Notes: generated by a model not told the origin, from the letters alone. A DNA stretch of 40,944 bases from Acidimicrobiia bacterium (GCA_009840735.1 VXNF01000002.1:1-40944); one strand, 5' to 3'. Numbered from the stretch's first letter, positions 16,142 through 24,764 are shown. Program-made: numbers and translations.

Positions 16142-16570
16142 TCAGCCCGCGGGGATCCCGGGGATCTCCGGCACCGACTGATAGCCGGCCTGCTCGAGCG
16201 ACGGCACCCCACCCAGCACCCAGAGGATCACCATGTCCTCGGCGCCGACGGACCCGGCGGAGTGGGCGGTGTTCGCAGGCACGAACACCACATCCCCCGG
16301 CCCGATCTCGTAGTAGGCGTCGCCGACGCGGTGCCATCCCCGCCCCGACAGCACGATCACGACCTCCTCGGCGTCGGGATGCAGGTGGTGCTCGTGGGTC
16401 CCGCCGCCGCCGGGATAGACGGTGCGGCCAACCATCACCTGCTCCGAGCCTTGGCGGGCGTCAGAGACCAGGGTGCGCACGTCGAGGTGGGCGAAGGCGG
16501 TGCCGCTGAGGTCATCGGGCGGCGTCGTCTCGGCCCGAGTCACGAACTCGGGGGTATCGCTTCGGGCCAT
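16142..16570 (-). CDS. Cupin-domain protein
   Basis: A 142-residue single-domain cupin. Motif 1 reads HEHHLHPDAEEVVIVLSGRG with the histidines and glutamate of the metal site, and motif 2 is GDVVFVPANTAHS. Small cupins of this form act as isomerases, oxygenases or ligand-sensing proteins. It is the first gene of the long minus-strand run and is divergent from the PhyH gene. A TATACT box ends 6 nt before its ATG, so it is probably translated from a leaderless mRNA. Its role is unknown. Confidence 0.88.
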   Translation of the reverse strand: MARSDTPEFVTRAETTPPDDLSGTAFAHLDVRTLVSDARQGSEQVMVGRTVYPGGGGTHEHHLHPDAEEVVIVLSGRGWHRVGDAYYEIGPGDVVFVPANTAHSAGSVGAEDMVILWVLGGVPSLEQAGYQSVPEIPGIPAG

Positions 16571-16576
16571 GAGCGG

Positions 16577-16582
16577 AGTATA
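16577..16582 (-). promoter_or_regulatory. -10 box of leaderless promoter driving the catabolic run
   Basis: TATACT on the minus strand lies 6 nt before the cupin ATG at 16570. The whole 59-bp divergent gap (16571-16629) is locally AT-rich and must carry the promoters of both directions. No clear -35 box is seen. Confidence 0.55.
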
Positions 16583-16629
16583 GAACTATGGTTTTGCCCA
16601 GCTAGGGGCGCAAACGAGGGGAGAGAGGT

Positions 16630-17604
16630 GTGAGGGCTCGCAGCGATGCAGGAGCGGCTGAGGGCCACGGTGCCGCGGACCGATCCACGACGTCGAGCCC
16701 CATCACGAGCGGGGCGAACGGCGTGCGCACCTCGCCGCTGACCGCCGGGGAGATCACTGCCTTCTACGAGAAGGGCTACGTGCGTCCGGGCAAGGTGTTC
16801 AGCGACGAGCAGGCGGCGTCGCTGCGTGATCTCGTGCAGCGCCTCACCCGCAGCGAAGACGAGGCTGGCCGACGCTACGACCTGCTCGACCCTGCGCTGT
16901 GGCCCGAGGAGGACCGCAGCAACGCTGAGACCGCCGGCGACGAGGACGCCCGAGCCGCCCGCGACCCGGCGCAGAGCTTCGATTTCCTGTTCAACATGTG
17001 GCTCGTGGACGAGGACTTCCGCGCCGCGGTGTTCAACCCCACGACGGCTCGCTGGGCGGCGCAGCTGCTGGGCACCACGCGCGTGCGGCTCCTCGAGGAC
17101 AACGCCCTCAACAAGTCCCCCAGTCCGCACGAGCTGCGCTGGCACCAGGACTACTCGTACTGGCCGCTCGCCCAGCCCAACGCCGTGACCGCCTGGGTGG
17201 CTCTCGACGACGTGAACGAGCGCAACGGCGCCATGTTGATGGCTTGCGGCAGCCAGCACCTCGGTGAGCGGCTGCCGGTGGTGTTCGGCACGGGCACGCC
17301 CTACCTGCGCGAGTCGCGCCCGCCGTCGGTCGCCGAGGTGGGCGACCCCGTCGAGTTGGGCCTGCCCGTGGAGGAAGTGGAACTGGCGGCCGGTGAGGTG
17401 TCGCTGCACTCGTCGCTGATCTGGCACGCCTCGGGCCCGAACCGCTCCGAGCGCGGCCGGCGGGCGATCGTCATGCGCTACGTGGCCGACGGCACCATCT
17501 GGCTGGGAGCGCAGCGCTACGAGTACAACTACAGCGACGAGGAGGTCGGCTTGGCGCCCGGCGAGCCGATCGGGGGCCGCTACTTCCCCGTCGTCCCCTT
17601 CTGA
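16630..17604 (+). CDS. Phytanoyl-CoA dioxygenase (PhyH) family Fe(II)/2OG oxygenase
   Basis: A 324-residue 2-oxoglutarate-dependent oxygenase of the PhyH family. The iron-binding triad is H172 and D174 in WHQDYSYWPL and H266 in IWHASGPN; the arginine-rich NRSERGRRAI segment after H266 holds the likely 2-oxoglutarate contact. The first 35 residues are disordered and Ala/Ser-rich, so the true start could be later. The GTG at 16630 is chosen because GAGAGAGG stands just before it. It begins the divergent plus-strand set and is followed after 31 bp by the amidohydrolase. It probably hydroxylates the compound handled by the cluster. Confidence 0.9.
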   Translation: MRARSDAGAAEGHGAADRSTTSSPITSGANGVRTSPLTAGEITAFYEKGYVRPGKVFSDEQAASLRDLVQRLTRSEDEAGRRYDLLDPALWPEEDRSNAETAGDEDARAARDPAQSFDFLFNMWLVDEDFRAAVFNPTTARWAAQLLGTTRVRLLEDNALNKSPSPHELRWHQDYSYWPLAQPNAVTAWVALDDVNERNGAMLMACGSQHLGERLPVVFGTGTPYLRESRPPSVAEVGDPVELGLPVEEVELAAGEVSLHSSLIWHASGPNRSERGRRAIVMRYVADGTIWLGAQRYEYNYSDEEVGLAPGEPIGGRYFPVVPF

Positions 17605-17635
17605 GGGAGCACGGGCGCGTCGCGAGAGGAGCAAC

Positions 17636-18982
17636 ATGAGCGAGACTGCCGCCAACGGCGCCGACGGGCTGCGGCGCTTCGACGCCGCCCGGGTGGTGCC
17701 GTGCGAGGACTCCACCGTGCTGGCCGACGCCAGCGTGGTCGTGCGCGACGACTTGATCGAGTGGGTGGGCTTCCGGGCCGAGCTGCCGGCCGCCTACCGC
17801 GACCCACAGGTCCCCGTGACCGACGCAGGGGACGCCACGATCATGCCGGGCCTCGTGGACGGCCACATGCACATCAGCTTCGGCGAACCGCGCACCGAGG
17901 AGGAGCTGTTCATCTACACCCCGGCGCCGTACCGGGCCATCCGCGCCGCCGTCGACGCCGAGAAGGTGCTGCTGGCGGGCGTGACCGCCGCCTGTGACCC
18001 GGGCGGCCCCAACGGCGTGGCCCCAGCGGTGCGCGACGCCATCGACGGCGGCCTCGTGCAGGGTCCGCGGCTGTCGGCGGCTGGCCGGCAGATCACCACG
18101 CAGCTAGGGATCGGCGACACGCTGCCCCGCTGGGTGGACGTAGCCGAGTCGTCCTTCGGCGCCCTGGTGCGATGCACCGACGACCTGCTGCAGGAGATCC
18201 GCAACCAGGTCAAGGACACCGTGGACCTCATCAAGATCGCCGGCTCGGGCCCCGGCACCATCGAGTACGCCGCCTTCAGCCCCGAGGAGTTGGCCATAGC
18301 GGTCGCCGAGGCGCACCGGCTGTGCCGGCCGGTCACGATGCACGCCCGGTCACGGCAGTCGGTGGCGGATGCCGCCGCGGTGGGCATGGACTGGATCATG
18401 CACGCCTCCTACATGGACCCCGCCACCCTGGAGGTGGTCCTGGAGAAGCAGATTCCGCTGCTGCCGGCCATGACCTTGCTGGTGAACAGCCTGGAGGCGC
18501 CGGACCATCGACCGTTCGTGGCCGACGCCATGAAGCACGAGCTCGACGCCGCGGTGTCGATCCTCTCCAAGGCCCACGCCGCCGGGGCCACGCTTATCGC
18601 CGGCTCCGAGAGCGGCTTCGCCATGACCCCCTACGGTGAATGGCACACCCGAGAGATGGAGCTGTTCGTCACTCACCTGGGGATGAGCGACATGGATGCG
18701 CTGCTGTGCATGACCCGCAACGCGGCGCTGGCGGCACCCCGGGACCGCGACATGGTGGGCACTCTGCGCCCCGGCAAGTACGCCGACCTGCTGGTGGTCA
18801 ACGGCAACCCCGACGAGGACGTGCGCATCCTGGGCGACCGCTCGCGGCTGGCCGCCGTCGTCAAGGGCGGAGTGGAGGTCACTCCGTCGGGGCGCGCCAA
18901 CGCCGTTCGCCAACGCTTCGAGCAGGCTCGCCGCTACACCTCGCACCTGCACACCCGAGCCGCCGCCGGGGCCTTGGATTGA
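17636..18982 (+). CDS. Metal-dependent amidohydrolase
   Basis: A 448-residue amidohydrolase-superfamily enzyme. Metal ligands are H77 and H79 in GLVDGHMHIS, the probable carbamylated lysine K200 in DLIKIAGSG, H236 in TMHARS and H256 in IMHASY. The usual GTDSG aspartate position reads AGSESGF, so the acid is Glu325. Imidazolonepropionase- and prolidase-like members of this group act on cyclic amides and dipeptides. GAGAGGAG precedes the ATG. The following SDR gene begins only 6 bp after the stop, so they are co-transcribed. Confidence 0.9.
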   Translation: MSETAANGADGLRRFDAARVVPCEDSTVLADASVVVRDDLIEWVGFRAELPAAYRDPQVPVTDAGDATIMPGLVDGHMHISFGEPRTEEELFIYTPAPYRAIRAAVDAEKVLLAGVTAACDPGGPNGVAPAVRDAIDGGLVQGPRLSAAGRQITTQLGIGDTLPRWVDVAESSFGALVRCTDDLLQEIRNQVKDTVDLIKIAGSGPGTIEYAAFSPEELAIAVAEAHRLCRPVTMHARSRQSVADAAAVGMDWIMHASYMDPATLEVVLEKQIPLLPAMTLLVNSLEAPDHRPFVADAMKHELDAAVSILSKAHAAGATLIAGSESGFAMTPYGEWHTREMELFVTHLGMSDMDALLCMTRNAALAAPRDRDMVGTLRPGKYADLLVVNGNPDEDVRILGDRSRLAAVVKGGVEVTPSGRANAVRQRFEQARRYTSHLHTRAAAGALD

Positions 18983-18988
18983 TGATCG

Positions 18989-19837
18989 ATGATCGCTGAA
19001 GCCACTTCCCTCGGCGAGCTGGCCGACCTCAGCGGGCGGACCGCGGTCGTCACCGGCGCCGCCCGCGGCTTCGGGGCCGCCATCGCCGACCGCCTAGCCG
19101 AGGCAGGCGCAACAGTGGTCGTGGCCGACGTGCGGACCGATGAGGCCGCCGCCGCCGCCGCCCGGATCGCCGACCGAACCGGCGCCACCTGCCTCGCCTC
19201 GCACCTCGACGTGACCGACGAGACGGCCGTGGCGAGGGCCTTCGCCGCTTGGGGCACGGAGCGCGGCCCGGTGGACATCCTCGTCAACAACGCGGGCGTG
19301 TTCTCGAATCACCTCGCCCATGAGATGCCGATGGCGGAGTTCGACCGGATCCTCACCATCAACGTGCGCGGCGCCTACCTGTGCTCGCAGGCCGCCCTGC
19401 GGCAGATGCGCGCCGCCGGGCGGGGCGCGATCGTGAATGTGGCCTCGGTGGACGCCTGCTCTACCTCGGCGGAAGGGCTGACGCACTACACCACCTCCAA
19501 GCACGCCATCGCCGGCATGACCCGCTCGCTGGCCGTGGAGGCGGCGCCGCTGGGCGTGCGGGTGAACGCGGTGTGCCCCGGCGCGGCCATGACCGAGGGG
19601 GCTGTCGAGTTGATCGCCGGCGGCGACGACACCGGCATCGACATCGAGGCCCAGTGGGACGGCATCGTGGACCGCACACCGCTGGGGCGGCTCTGCGAGC
19701 CCGACGACGTGGCGAGGGCGGTGGTGTTCCTAGCCTCGGACATGGCCGCCTTCGTTACCGGCGTGCTGCTGCCGGTGGACGGCGGGATCCTCGTGCAGCC
19801 GCTAGAGGGCTACGTCGCCCACAGCGAGGGCGCCTGA
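18989..19837 (+). CDS. SDR-family oxidoreductase
   Basis: A 282-residue classical SDR with TGAARGFGAAIA (about 23-34), acidic VADVRTD after strand 2 (NAD-type), NNAG, catalytic S in ASVDACS and YTTSK, and the C-terminal TGVLLPVDGGILV. An ATG at 18982 overlapping the previous stop leads to a stop after five codons, so the ATG at 18989 is the start. It is the third SDR in the region and shares the operon with the PhyH and amidohydrolase genes. Substrate unknown. Confidence 0.9.
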   Translation: MIAEATSLGELADLSGRTAVVTGAARGFGAAIADRLAEAGATVVVADVRTDEAAAAAARIADRTGATCLASHLDVTDETAVARAFAAWGTERGPVDILVNNAGVFSNHLAHEMPMAEFDRILTINVRGAYLCSQAALRQMRAAGRGAIVNVASVDACSTSAEGLTHYTTSKHAIAGMTRSLAVEAAPLGVRVNAVCPGAAMTEGAVELIAGGDDTGIDIEAQWDGIVDRTPLGRLCEPDDVARAVVFLASDMAAFVTGVLLPVDGGILVQPLEGYVAHSEGA

Positions 19838-19899
19838 TGTTCCGCTCCTCCGCCGAGCCCCGCCAGTCCGCCCCGCGCCGTAAGTCCGGCGAAGAGCCC

Positions 19900-19920
19900 G
19901 TCCCGGACTCGATCCGGGGC
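19900..19920. repeat. Hairpin in SDR-lipoyl intergenic gap
   Basis: GTCCCGGA-CTCGA-TCCGGGGC forms an 8-bp stem (one G-T wobble) with a 5-nt loop. It is followed by CGGAATCCAGGG, a pattern reminiscent of the dispersed intergenic repeats that end in GGAATCCAGG in many genomes. There is no U-tract, so a terminator role is weak. The gap 19838-19953 contains no credible gene. Confidence 0.5.
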
Positions 19921-19953
19921 CGGAATCCAGGGCGTGCGAACGCCGGCTGAGCC

Positions 19954-20217
19954 GTGTTGGAGTTGATTCTCCCCAAGACGGGGATCTACGAAGGCGACGT
20001 GACCCTCATCGAGTGGCTCGTGGCTGAGGGCGGCGAGGTCGCCATCGGCGATCCGCTGTTCCTGATGGAGTCCGAGAAGATCGAGATGGAGATCGAGTCC
20101 GACACCGACGGATGGCTGCACCGGGAGGCTGAGGCGGGTCTGGAGGCCCCGATCGGCACCCGCATCGGGGCCATCGCCGAGACCCCCGACGAGCGCGCCG
20201 CCCTCTGCGGCAACTGA
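19954..20217 (+). CDS. Stand-alone lipoyl/biotinyl-carrier domain
   Basis: An 87-residue single lipoyl domain. LILPKTGIYEGDVTLIEWLVAEGGEVAIGD is split over 4-33, and the hairpin MESEKIEMEIES (39-50) carries the acceptor lysine K42 at the exposed turn. In 2-oxoacid dehydrogenase complexes this domain swings acyl groups from E1 to E2. Here it is not attached to an E2 acyltransferase, and it lies 14 bp before the fused E1 gene, so it probably serves that E1. The start is the GTG at 19954. A glutamate-rich neighbourhood favours lipoyl over biotin, but biotin cannot be excluded. Confidence 0.85.
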   Translation: MLELILPKTGIYEGDVTLIEWLVAEGGEVAIGDPLFLMESEKIEMEIESDTDGWLHREAEAGLEAPIGTRIGAIAETPDERAALCGN

Positions 20218-20231
20218 CCCCAGCCGCCGCC

Positions 20232-22292
20232 GTGGAGACCGCCACCCACCCGCCCGCCGCGCCGGCCGCGGCGCAAGCCGGGGCCGCCGCGCAGGCCGCG
20301 GCGGACACCTCCGGCCTCGACCGGGAGGTCCTGCTGGCGGGCCTCGAGATGATGGTGCGCATCCGCAGCTTCGAGGACCGGGTGCAGCGCGAGTTCGCCC
20401 GCGGCGAGATGCCGGGCTTCGTCCACACCTACCACGGCGCCGAGGCGGTGGCCGCCGGGGTGTGCGCCCACCTCAGCGAGGACGATCTGATCACCAGCAC
20501 CCACCGCGGCCACGGGCACTGCATCGCCAAGGGCTGCGACCTCGAAGCGATGGTGGCCGAGCTCTACGGCCGCGAGACCGGACTGTGCGCCGGACGCGGC
20601 GGCTCGATGCACATCGCCGACTTCAGCCGAGGAATGCTGGGGGCCAACGCCATCGTGGGCGGCGGCATCGCCCTGGCCACCGGCGCGGCACTGGCGGCGG
20701 ACACCCTCGGCGACGGTCGGGTGGCGGTGGCGTTCTTCGGCGACGGCGCCGCCAACCAGGGTGTGCTGCACGAGTCGTTGAACCTGGCCGCCATCTGGCG
20801 GCTGCCGGTGGTCTACGTATGCGAGAACAACGGCTGGGCCGAGTCCACACCGGCGGGCTACGCCACCAGCGTGGTCGACGTGAGCTCGCGGGCGGTCGCC
20901 TACGGGATCGTCGGCGTGACCGTCGCCGGGGATGACTTCGAGGCTGTGTACACCGCCGCGTGCGACGCCGTGTACCGCGCCCGAGCGGGCGAGGGACCCA
21001 CCCTGCTGGAGGCGAAGGTCGCCCGCATCCGAGGGCACTACATCGGCGACCCTCAGCAGTACCGGCCCCGCGCCGAACGCCAAGAGGCCCGCCGGCGCGA
21101 CCCGGTGGCGCGGCTAGTCGAACAGCTCGGCACCGAGGCCGCCCCGGGCCGCGACGCCGTCGCCAGCGAGATCGACGCGGCATTCGAGCGCGGCCCCCGT
21201 GGTGCCTGGCCCGACCCCGGCACCGTCGAGCGCGACGTCTACGCCCCTGCGGCGTCGCAGCGCGCACCCGTCGCCGCTCCGCCCGCCGACCGGGAGATCA
21301 CTTTCCTGGAGGCCGTACACGAGGCGCTGAGAGCGGCGATGGCGGCGGACGACTCGGTTGTCGTGCTCGGCGAGGACATATCCGGCGGCGGCGGCCTCGG
21401 CGGACCCCACGAGGGGGCCATGGGCGGGACCTTCGGCGCCACCCGGGGACTGCTGGAGGCGTTCGGCCCGCAGCGGGTGCGCGACACGCCGATCTCGGAG
21501 GCGGGGTTCGTGGGCGCGGCCACCGGCGCCGCCCTCGCCGGCCTGCGTCCGGTGGTCGATCTGATGTGGGCCAGCTTCGCGCCCTTGTGCTTCGATCAGA
21601 TATTCAACCAGGCCGCCAAGATGCGCTACATGTTCGGCGGTCAGACCGCCGTGCCGCTGGTGCTGCGCATGGCCGTCGGCGCCGGGTTGCGGGCGGCCGG
21701 CCAGCACTCCGACACGCTGTACACCGCCTTCGCCGGCATGCCGGGCCTGAAGGTGGTGGCGCCGTCTACGCCCGCCGACGCCAAGGGGCTGCTGCTGCGG
21801 GCCATCGCCGACGACAACCCGGTCGTCTTCTTGGAGCACATGGGCCTCTACCGCACCACGGGGCCGGTGGCGGCGGCGCCCTACGAAGTGGCACTGGGCG
21901 CGGCGGCCTGCGTGCGGCCCGGCGACGACGTGAGCCTCGTGGCCGTCGGCGAGTGCACCCTGCGCGCCCTCGACGCCGCCGAGCAACTCGCCGGCGAGGG
22001 GGTGTCCGCAGAGGTGATCGACGTGCGCAGCATCGCCCCGCTGGACGCCGAGACGATCTGCGCCTCGGTGGCGCGCACCGGCCGGGCAGTGGTAGTGGAG
22101 GAGAGCCCCCGACGCTGCGGCCTAGCCGCCGAGATCGCCGCAGTGATCAGCGAGAACACCTTCGCCGCCCTCAGCCACCCCGTCGCCCGCGTCACCGCGG
22201 CCAACTCCCCCGTCCCCTTCAGCCCACCCCTGGAGGACGCCTGGCTCCCCACCGCCGCCGACATCCTCAGCGCCGTTCGGGCCATGGCCTGA
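20232..22292 (+). CDS. 2-oxoacid dehydrogenase E1, alpha-beta fusion
   Basis: A 686-residue fusion of both E1 subunits. Residues 30-340 are E1 alpha: YHGAEAVAAGV, STHRGHGHCIAKG and the thiamine diphosphate motif GDGAANQG (170-177) ending in NN (199-200). After a Pro/Ala-rich joint near 340-355 comes E1 beta: ITFLEAVHEALRAAM, VLGEDI, RVRDTPISEAGFVGAATGAALAG split over 465-490, and VVEESPRRCG near the end. Such E1 enzymes decarboxylate a branched-chain 2-oxoacid, pyruvate or acetoin. Start: GTG at 20232 with no evident RBS. No E2 catalytic core or E3 gene follows. Confidence 0.92.
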   Translation: METATHPPAAPAAAQAGAAAQAAADTSGLDREVLLAGLEMMVRIRSFEDRVQREFARGEMPGFVHTYHGAEAVAAGVCAHLSEDDLITSTHRGHGHCIAKGCDLEAMVAELYGRETGLCAGRGGSMHIADFSRGMLGANAIVGGGIALATGAALAADTLGDGRVAVAFFGDGAANQGVLHESLNLAAIWRLPVVYVCENNGWAESTPAGYATSVVDVSSRAVAYGIVGVTVAGDDFEAVYTAACDAVYRARAGEGPTLLEAKVARIRGHYIGDPQQYRPRAERQEARRRDPVARLVEQLGTEAAPGRDAVASEIDAAFERGPRGAWPDPGTVERDVYAPAASQRAPVAAPPADREITFLEAVHEALRAAMAADDSVVVLGEDISGGGGLGGPHEGAMGGTFGATRGLLEAFGPQRVRDTPISEAGFVGAATGAALAGLRPVVDLMWASFAPLCFDQIFNQAAKMRYMFGGQTAVPLVLRMAVGAGLRAAGQHSDTLYTAFAGMPGLKVVAPSTPADAKGLLLRAIADDNPVVFLEHMGLYRTTGPVAAAPYEVALGAAACVRPGDDVSLVAVGECTLRALDAAEQLAGEGVSAEVIDVRSIAPLDAETICASVARTGRAVVVEESPRRCGLAAEIAAVISENTFAALSHPVARVTAANSPVPFSPPLEDAWLPTAADILSAVRAMA

Positions 22293-22349
22293 GAACCGAG
22301 GGCGGGGGTCGGGCACTCCTAGGCTGGGGCGGCACACGAGGAGGCACGC

Positions 22350-24065
22350 ATGCGCTGGTCCAACTTGTTCGTCCCGACGCTGCGCGAGGCGCCGGCGGAG
22401 GCCGAGGTGGCGAGCCATCGGCTGCTGCTGCGGGCCGGGTTCATTCGCCAGCTGCACTCGGGGCACTACTCGCTGCTGCCGCTGGGGCTGCGGGTCCACG
22501 ACAAGGTGGCCGACATCGTGCGGGAGGAGATGGACGCCATCGGCGGCCAAGAGTTGCTGCTGCCGGCGATGCACCCCGCCTGGGTTTGGGAGCAGAGCGG
22601 GCGCTGGGCGTCCATGGGCGAGGAGATGTTCCGCCTCACCGACCGCAAGGGCGCCGAGGTCGCTCTGGGCATGACCCATGAGGAGGTGATCGCCCACCTC
22701 GCCCGTGAGATCCACTCCTACCGCGAGCTCCCCCAGATCTGGTATCAGGTCCAGTGGAAGTTCCGCGACGAGCCCCGGCCCAAGAGCGGCCTGCTGCGGG
22801 TGCGGGAGTTCGCCATGAAGGACTCCTACAGCCTGGACATCGACGACGCCGGCCTGGACCGTGCCTTCGACCTGCACCAAGGCGCCTACACGCGCATCTT
22901 CGAGCGGATGGGCCTGCCCGCCATCGCCGTGGAGGCTTCCTCTGGGGCGATGGGCGGCAGCGCCAGCGTGGAGTTCATGGTGCCCTCCGACGCCGGCGAG
23001 GACGACATCGTGCGCTGCGCCTCCTGCGGCTACGCCGCCAACGTGGAGCGCGCCGTCGCCGTGGTGGCCCCGGTGGACGACCCGCCGGGGGGCACCCTGG
23101 AGCGTTTCGCCACGCCGGGCATCCGCACGATCGCAGCCCTGGCCGCCGCCGAGGCGGAGGCGCCGCCGCAGCGCCAAATCAAGACCATGGTGTATGTGCT
23201 GGACGGTCAAGTCACGCTGGTGCTGCTGCGCGGCGACCACAGCCTGAGCGAACAGAAGCTGCTGGATCGGACCGGGGCGGCTCAGGCGCGGCCGGCGGGG
23301 GCCGACGAGTGCGTGGCCGCCCTCGGCGCCTCACCGGGCAGCCTCGGCGCCGTCGGCGTGACGGACCTGCCGGTGCTGGCCGACGGCGCTCTAGAGGGCC
23401 GCAGCAACCTCACCACCGGCGCCAACGTGGACGACTTCCATTACCGGAGAGTGGACATCGAGCGGGATATCCGCGTGGGTGAATGGCTGGATCTGCGCCA
23501 GGTGCGCCACGGCGAGCCGTGTACCGCCTGCGGACGCCCGCTGGAGCTGTTGCGCTGCATCGAGACCGGCCACATCTTCAAGCTGGGCCGACGCTACGCC
23601 GAGGCCTTCGAGGCGACGGTCATGGACGCCGAGGGCGCCGCCCGCGTCCTCACGATGGGCAGCTATGGCATCGGCATCGGGCGGGCGATGGCGGCGGTGG
23701 CCGAGACCTATCACGATGAGCGCGGCCTCTGCTGGCCGGTGTCGGTGGCGCCCTACGACGTGGCGGTGGTGCCGCTGGCGGGCCGCGACGCTGCGGTCGG
23801 CGAGGTGGCCGAGCGCCTCTACGACGAGCTGTGCGGCCTCGGCACCGAGGTGATCCTCGACGACCGCGACGCCCGGCCCGGCGTGAAGTTCAGCGACATC
23901 GAGCTTGTCGGCATCCCCTACCGGGTGACCGTCGGCCCCCGCGGGCTGGCCAACGACGAAGTGGAGCTCACCGAGCGAGCCAGCGGGCAGACCGCCAACG
24001 TCCCCGTGGCCGAAGCCGCAGCCGCGGTCCGAACAGCCCGGGACGAAGCCCTCGCCGCCCTCTGA
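22350..24065 (+). CDS. proS: Prolyl-tRNA synthetase (bacterial type, with editing domain)
   Basis: A 571-residue class II synthetase that charges tRNA-Pro. Motif 1 lies near 30-50 (GFIRQLHSGHYSLLPLG), motif 2 is FRDEPRPKSGLLRVREFAMKD split over 139-158, and motif 3 is GSYGIGIGRAMAA near 440. Between motifs 2 and 3, residues about 230-390 form the YbaK-like editing insertion (YVLDGQVTLVLLRGDHSLSE) that removes mischarged alanine, the mark of the bacterial form. The C-terminal anticodon-binding domain begins at YDVAVVPLAG. GAGGAGG stands before the ATG. Length and order are normal. Confidence 0.97.
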   Translation: MRWSNLFVPTLREAPAEAEVASHRLLLRAGFIRQLHSGHYSLLPLGLRVHDKVADIVREEMDAIGGQELLLPAMHPAWVWEQSGRWASMGEEMFRLTDRKGAEVALGMTHEEVIAHLAREIHSYRELPQIWYQVQWKFRDEPRPKSGLLRVREFAMKDSYSLDIDDAGLDRAFDLHQGAYTRIFERMGLPAIAVEASSGAMGGSASVEFMVPSDAGEDDIVRCASCGYAANVERAVAVVAPVDDPPGGTLERFATPGIRTIAALAAAEAEAPPQRQIKTMVYVLDGQVTLVLLRGDHSLSEQKLLDRTGAAQARPAGADECVAALGASPGSLGAVGVTDLPVLADGALEGRSNLTTGANVDDFHYRRVDIERDIRVGEWLDLRQVRHGEPCTACGRPLELLRCIETGHIFKLGRRYAEAFEATVMDAEGAARVLTMGSYGIGIGRAMAAVAETYHDERGLCWPVSVAPYDVAVVPLAGRDAAVGEVAERLYDELCGLGTEVILDDRDARPGVKFSDIELVGIPYRVTVGPRGLANDEVELTERASGQTANVPVAEAAAAVRTARDEALAAL

Positions 24066-24133
24066 CCCCGAAGGCAGCGGCCGAGAGTTCTCCGCAGATC
24101 GCCGCCCGCGCCAATCCACGGTCGCGCGGTCGG

Positions 24134-24218
24134 TGCCCGGAGCGGGATTCGAACCCACACGCTCTTGTCGAACCGAGGGGTTTAAGCCCTCTGCGTCTAC
24201 CGATTCCGCCATCCGGGC
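24134..24218 (-). tRNA. tRNA-Leu (anticodon UAA)
   Basis: Read on the minus strand, 85 nt fold as a class II tRNA: a 7-bp acceptor stem GCCCGGA/TCCGGGC with discriminator A, a D-arm, an anticodon stem GAGGG/CCCTC around the loop CTTAAAC (anticodon TAA), a variable arm, and a T-arm with GGTTCGAATCC. The long variable arm and discriminator A fit leucine. The CCA end is not encoded. Confidence 0.95.
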
Positions 24219-24220
24219 CG

Positions 24221-24244
24221 CCGCTCACGCTAGCCCGTGAGCGG
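24221..24244 (-). promoter_or_regulatory. Palindrome and possible -10 box upstream of tRNA-Leu
   Basis: CCGCTCACG and CGTGAGCGG form a perfect 9-bp inverted repeat around a 6-nt loop. On the minus strand TAGCGT (24227-24232) inside it fits TANNNT and lies 8 nt before the tRNA 5' end, so it may be the tRNA promoter. The palindrome could alternatively end transcription from the hypothetical gene 150 bp upstream. The gap 24245-24395 shows nothing else. Confidence 0.4.
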
Positions 24245-24395
24245 GCCAGAGCCCGCGGCGAACGCCAGCCCCACGGGCACCGCGGCCAGCGAGTCCAGGC
24301 CCCAGCCCGCCGTCACGCGGCTGTCACGGCGACCTCGACCAGCGAGGCCAGGCCCCGGCCCGCCTGCGCCGCGGCAAGCAGCTTGCTCTGGCCGT

Positions 24396-24764
24396 TCAGG
24401 CGGCTCGAGGGATTTCGGCGTTCGCTTGCAGCGGCAACTCCGGGCTCTCCGCAGGCGGTGCGGCGGCGTCGATGTCAGCGGTCGCCGCCCACAGTTCGTT
24501 GCGCGCCCGCGCCGCCTCCTGCGGCGGCAGGTCGTTGGCGTGTACCACCCCCTCGATCATGTCGGCCAGAACCGCCGCCCAGGCCCGGCCCCGGCTGCGC
24601 ACCGACACCAGGACCGAGCCGTCGCCGGCCCGGCGGATGGTGCGGTCAACTCCGGCCACCCGCGGCGGCGTGCGGAACGAGGGCGCCTGCACCCCCAAGT
24701 CGGCGGCGGTGGCTGCCAGGCGCCGTCCCGCCTCGGCGAACCGCCAAACGTGTCTCTCACTCAT
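24396..24764 (-). CDS. Hypothetical protein (122 aa), DNA-damage-type promoter
   Basis: I do not recognise this family. The product is 122 residues: MSERHVWRFAEAGRRL at the start, two short strands around VDRTIRRAGDGSVLVSVRSR, a helix RAWAAVLADMIEGVVHANDL, and an Ala/Pro/Glu-rich tail. Codon use and start context look genuine, and there is no signal peptide or membrane segment. It is transcribed from what looks like a leaderless PafBC-type promoter (24771-24793) of the same design as that of the small gene at 26334. A link to the DNA damage response is therefore possible but rests only on the promoter. Confidence 0.65.
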   Translation of the reverse strand: MSERHVWRFAEAGRRLAATAADLGVQAPSFRTPPRVAGVDRTIRRAGDGSVLVSVRSRGRAWAAVLADMIEGVVHANDLPPQEAARARNELWAATADIDAAAPPAESPELPLQANAEIPRAA

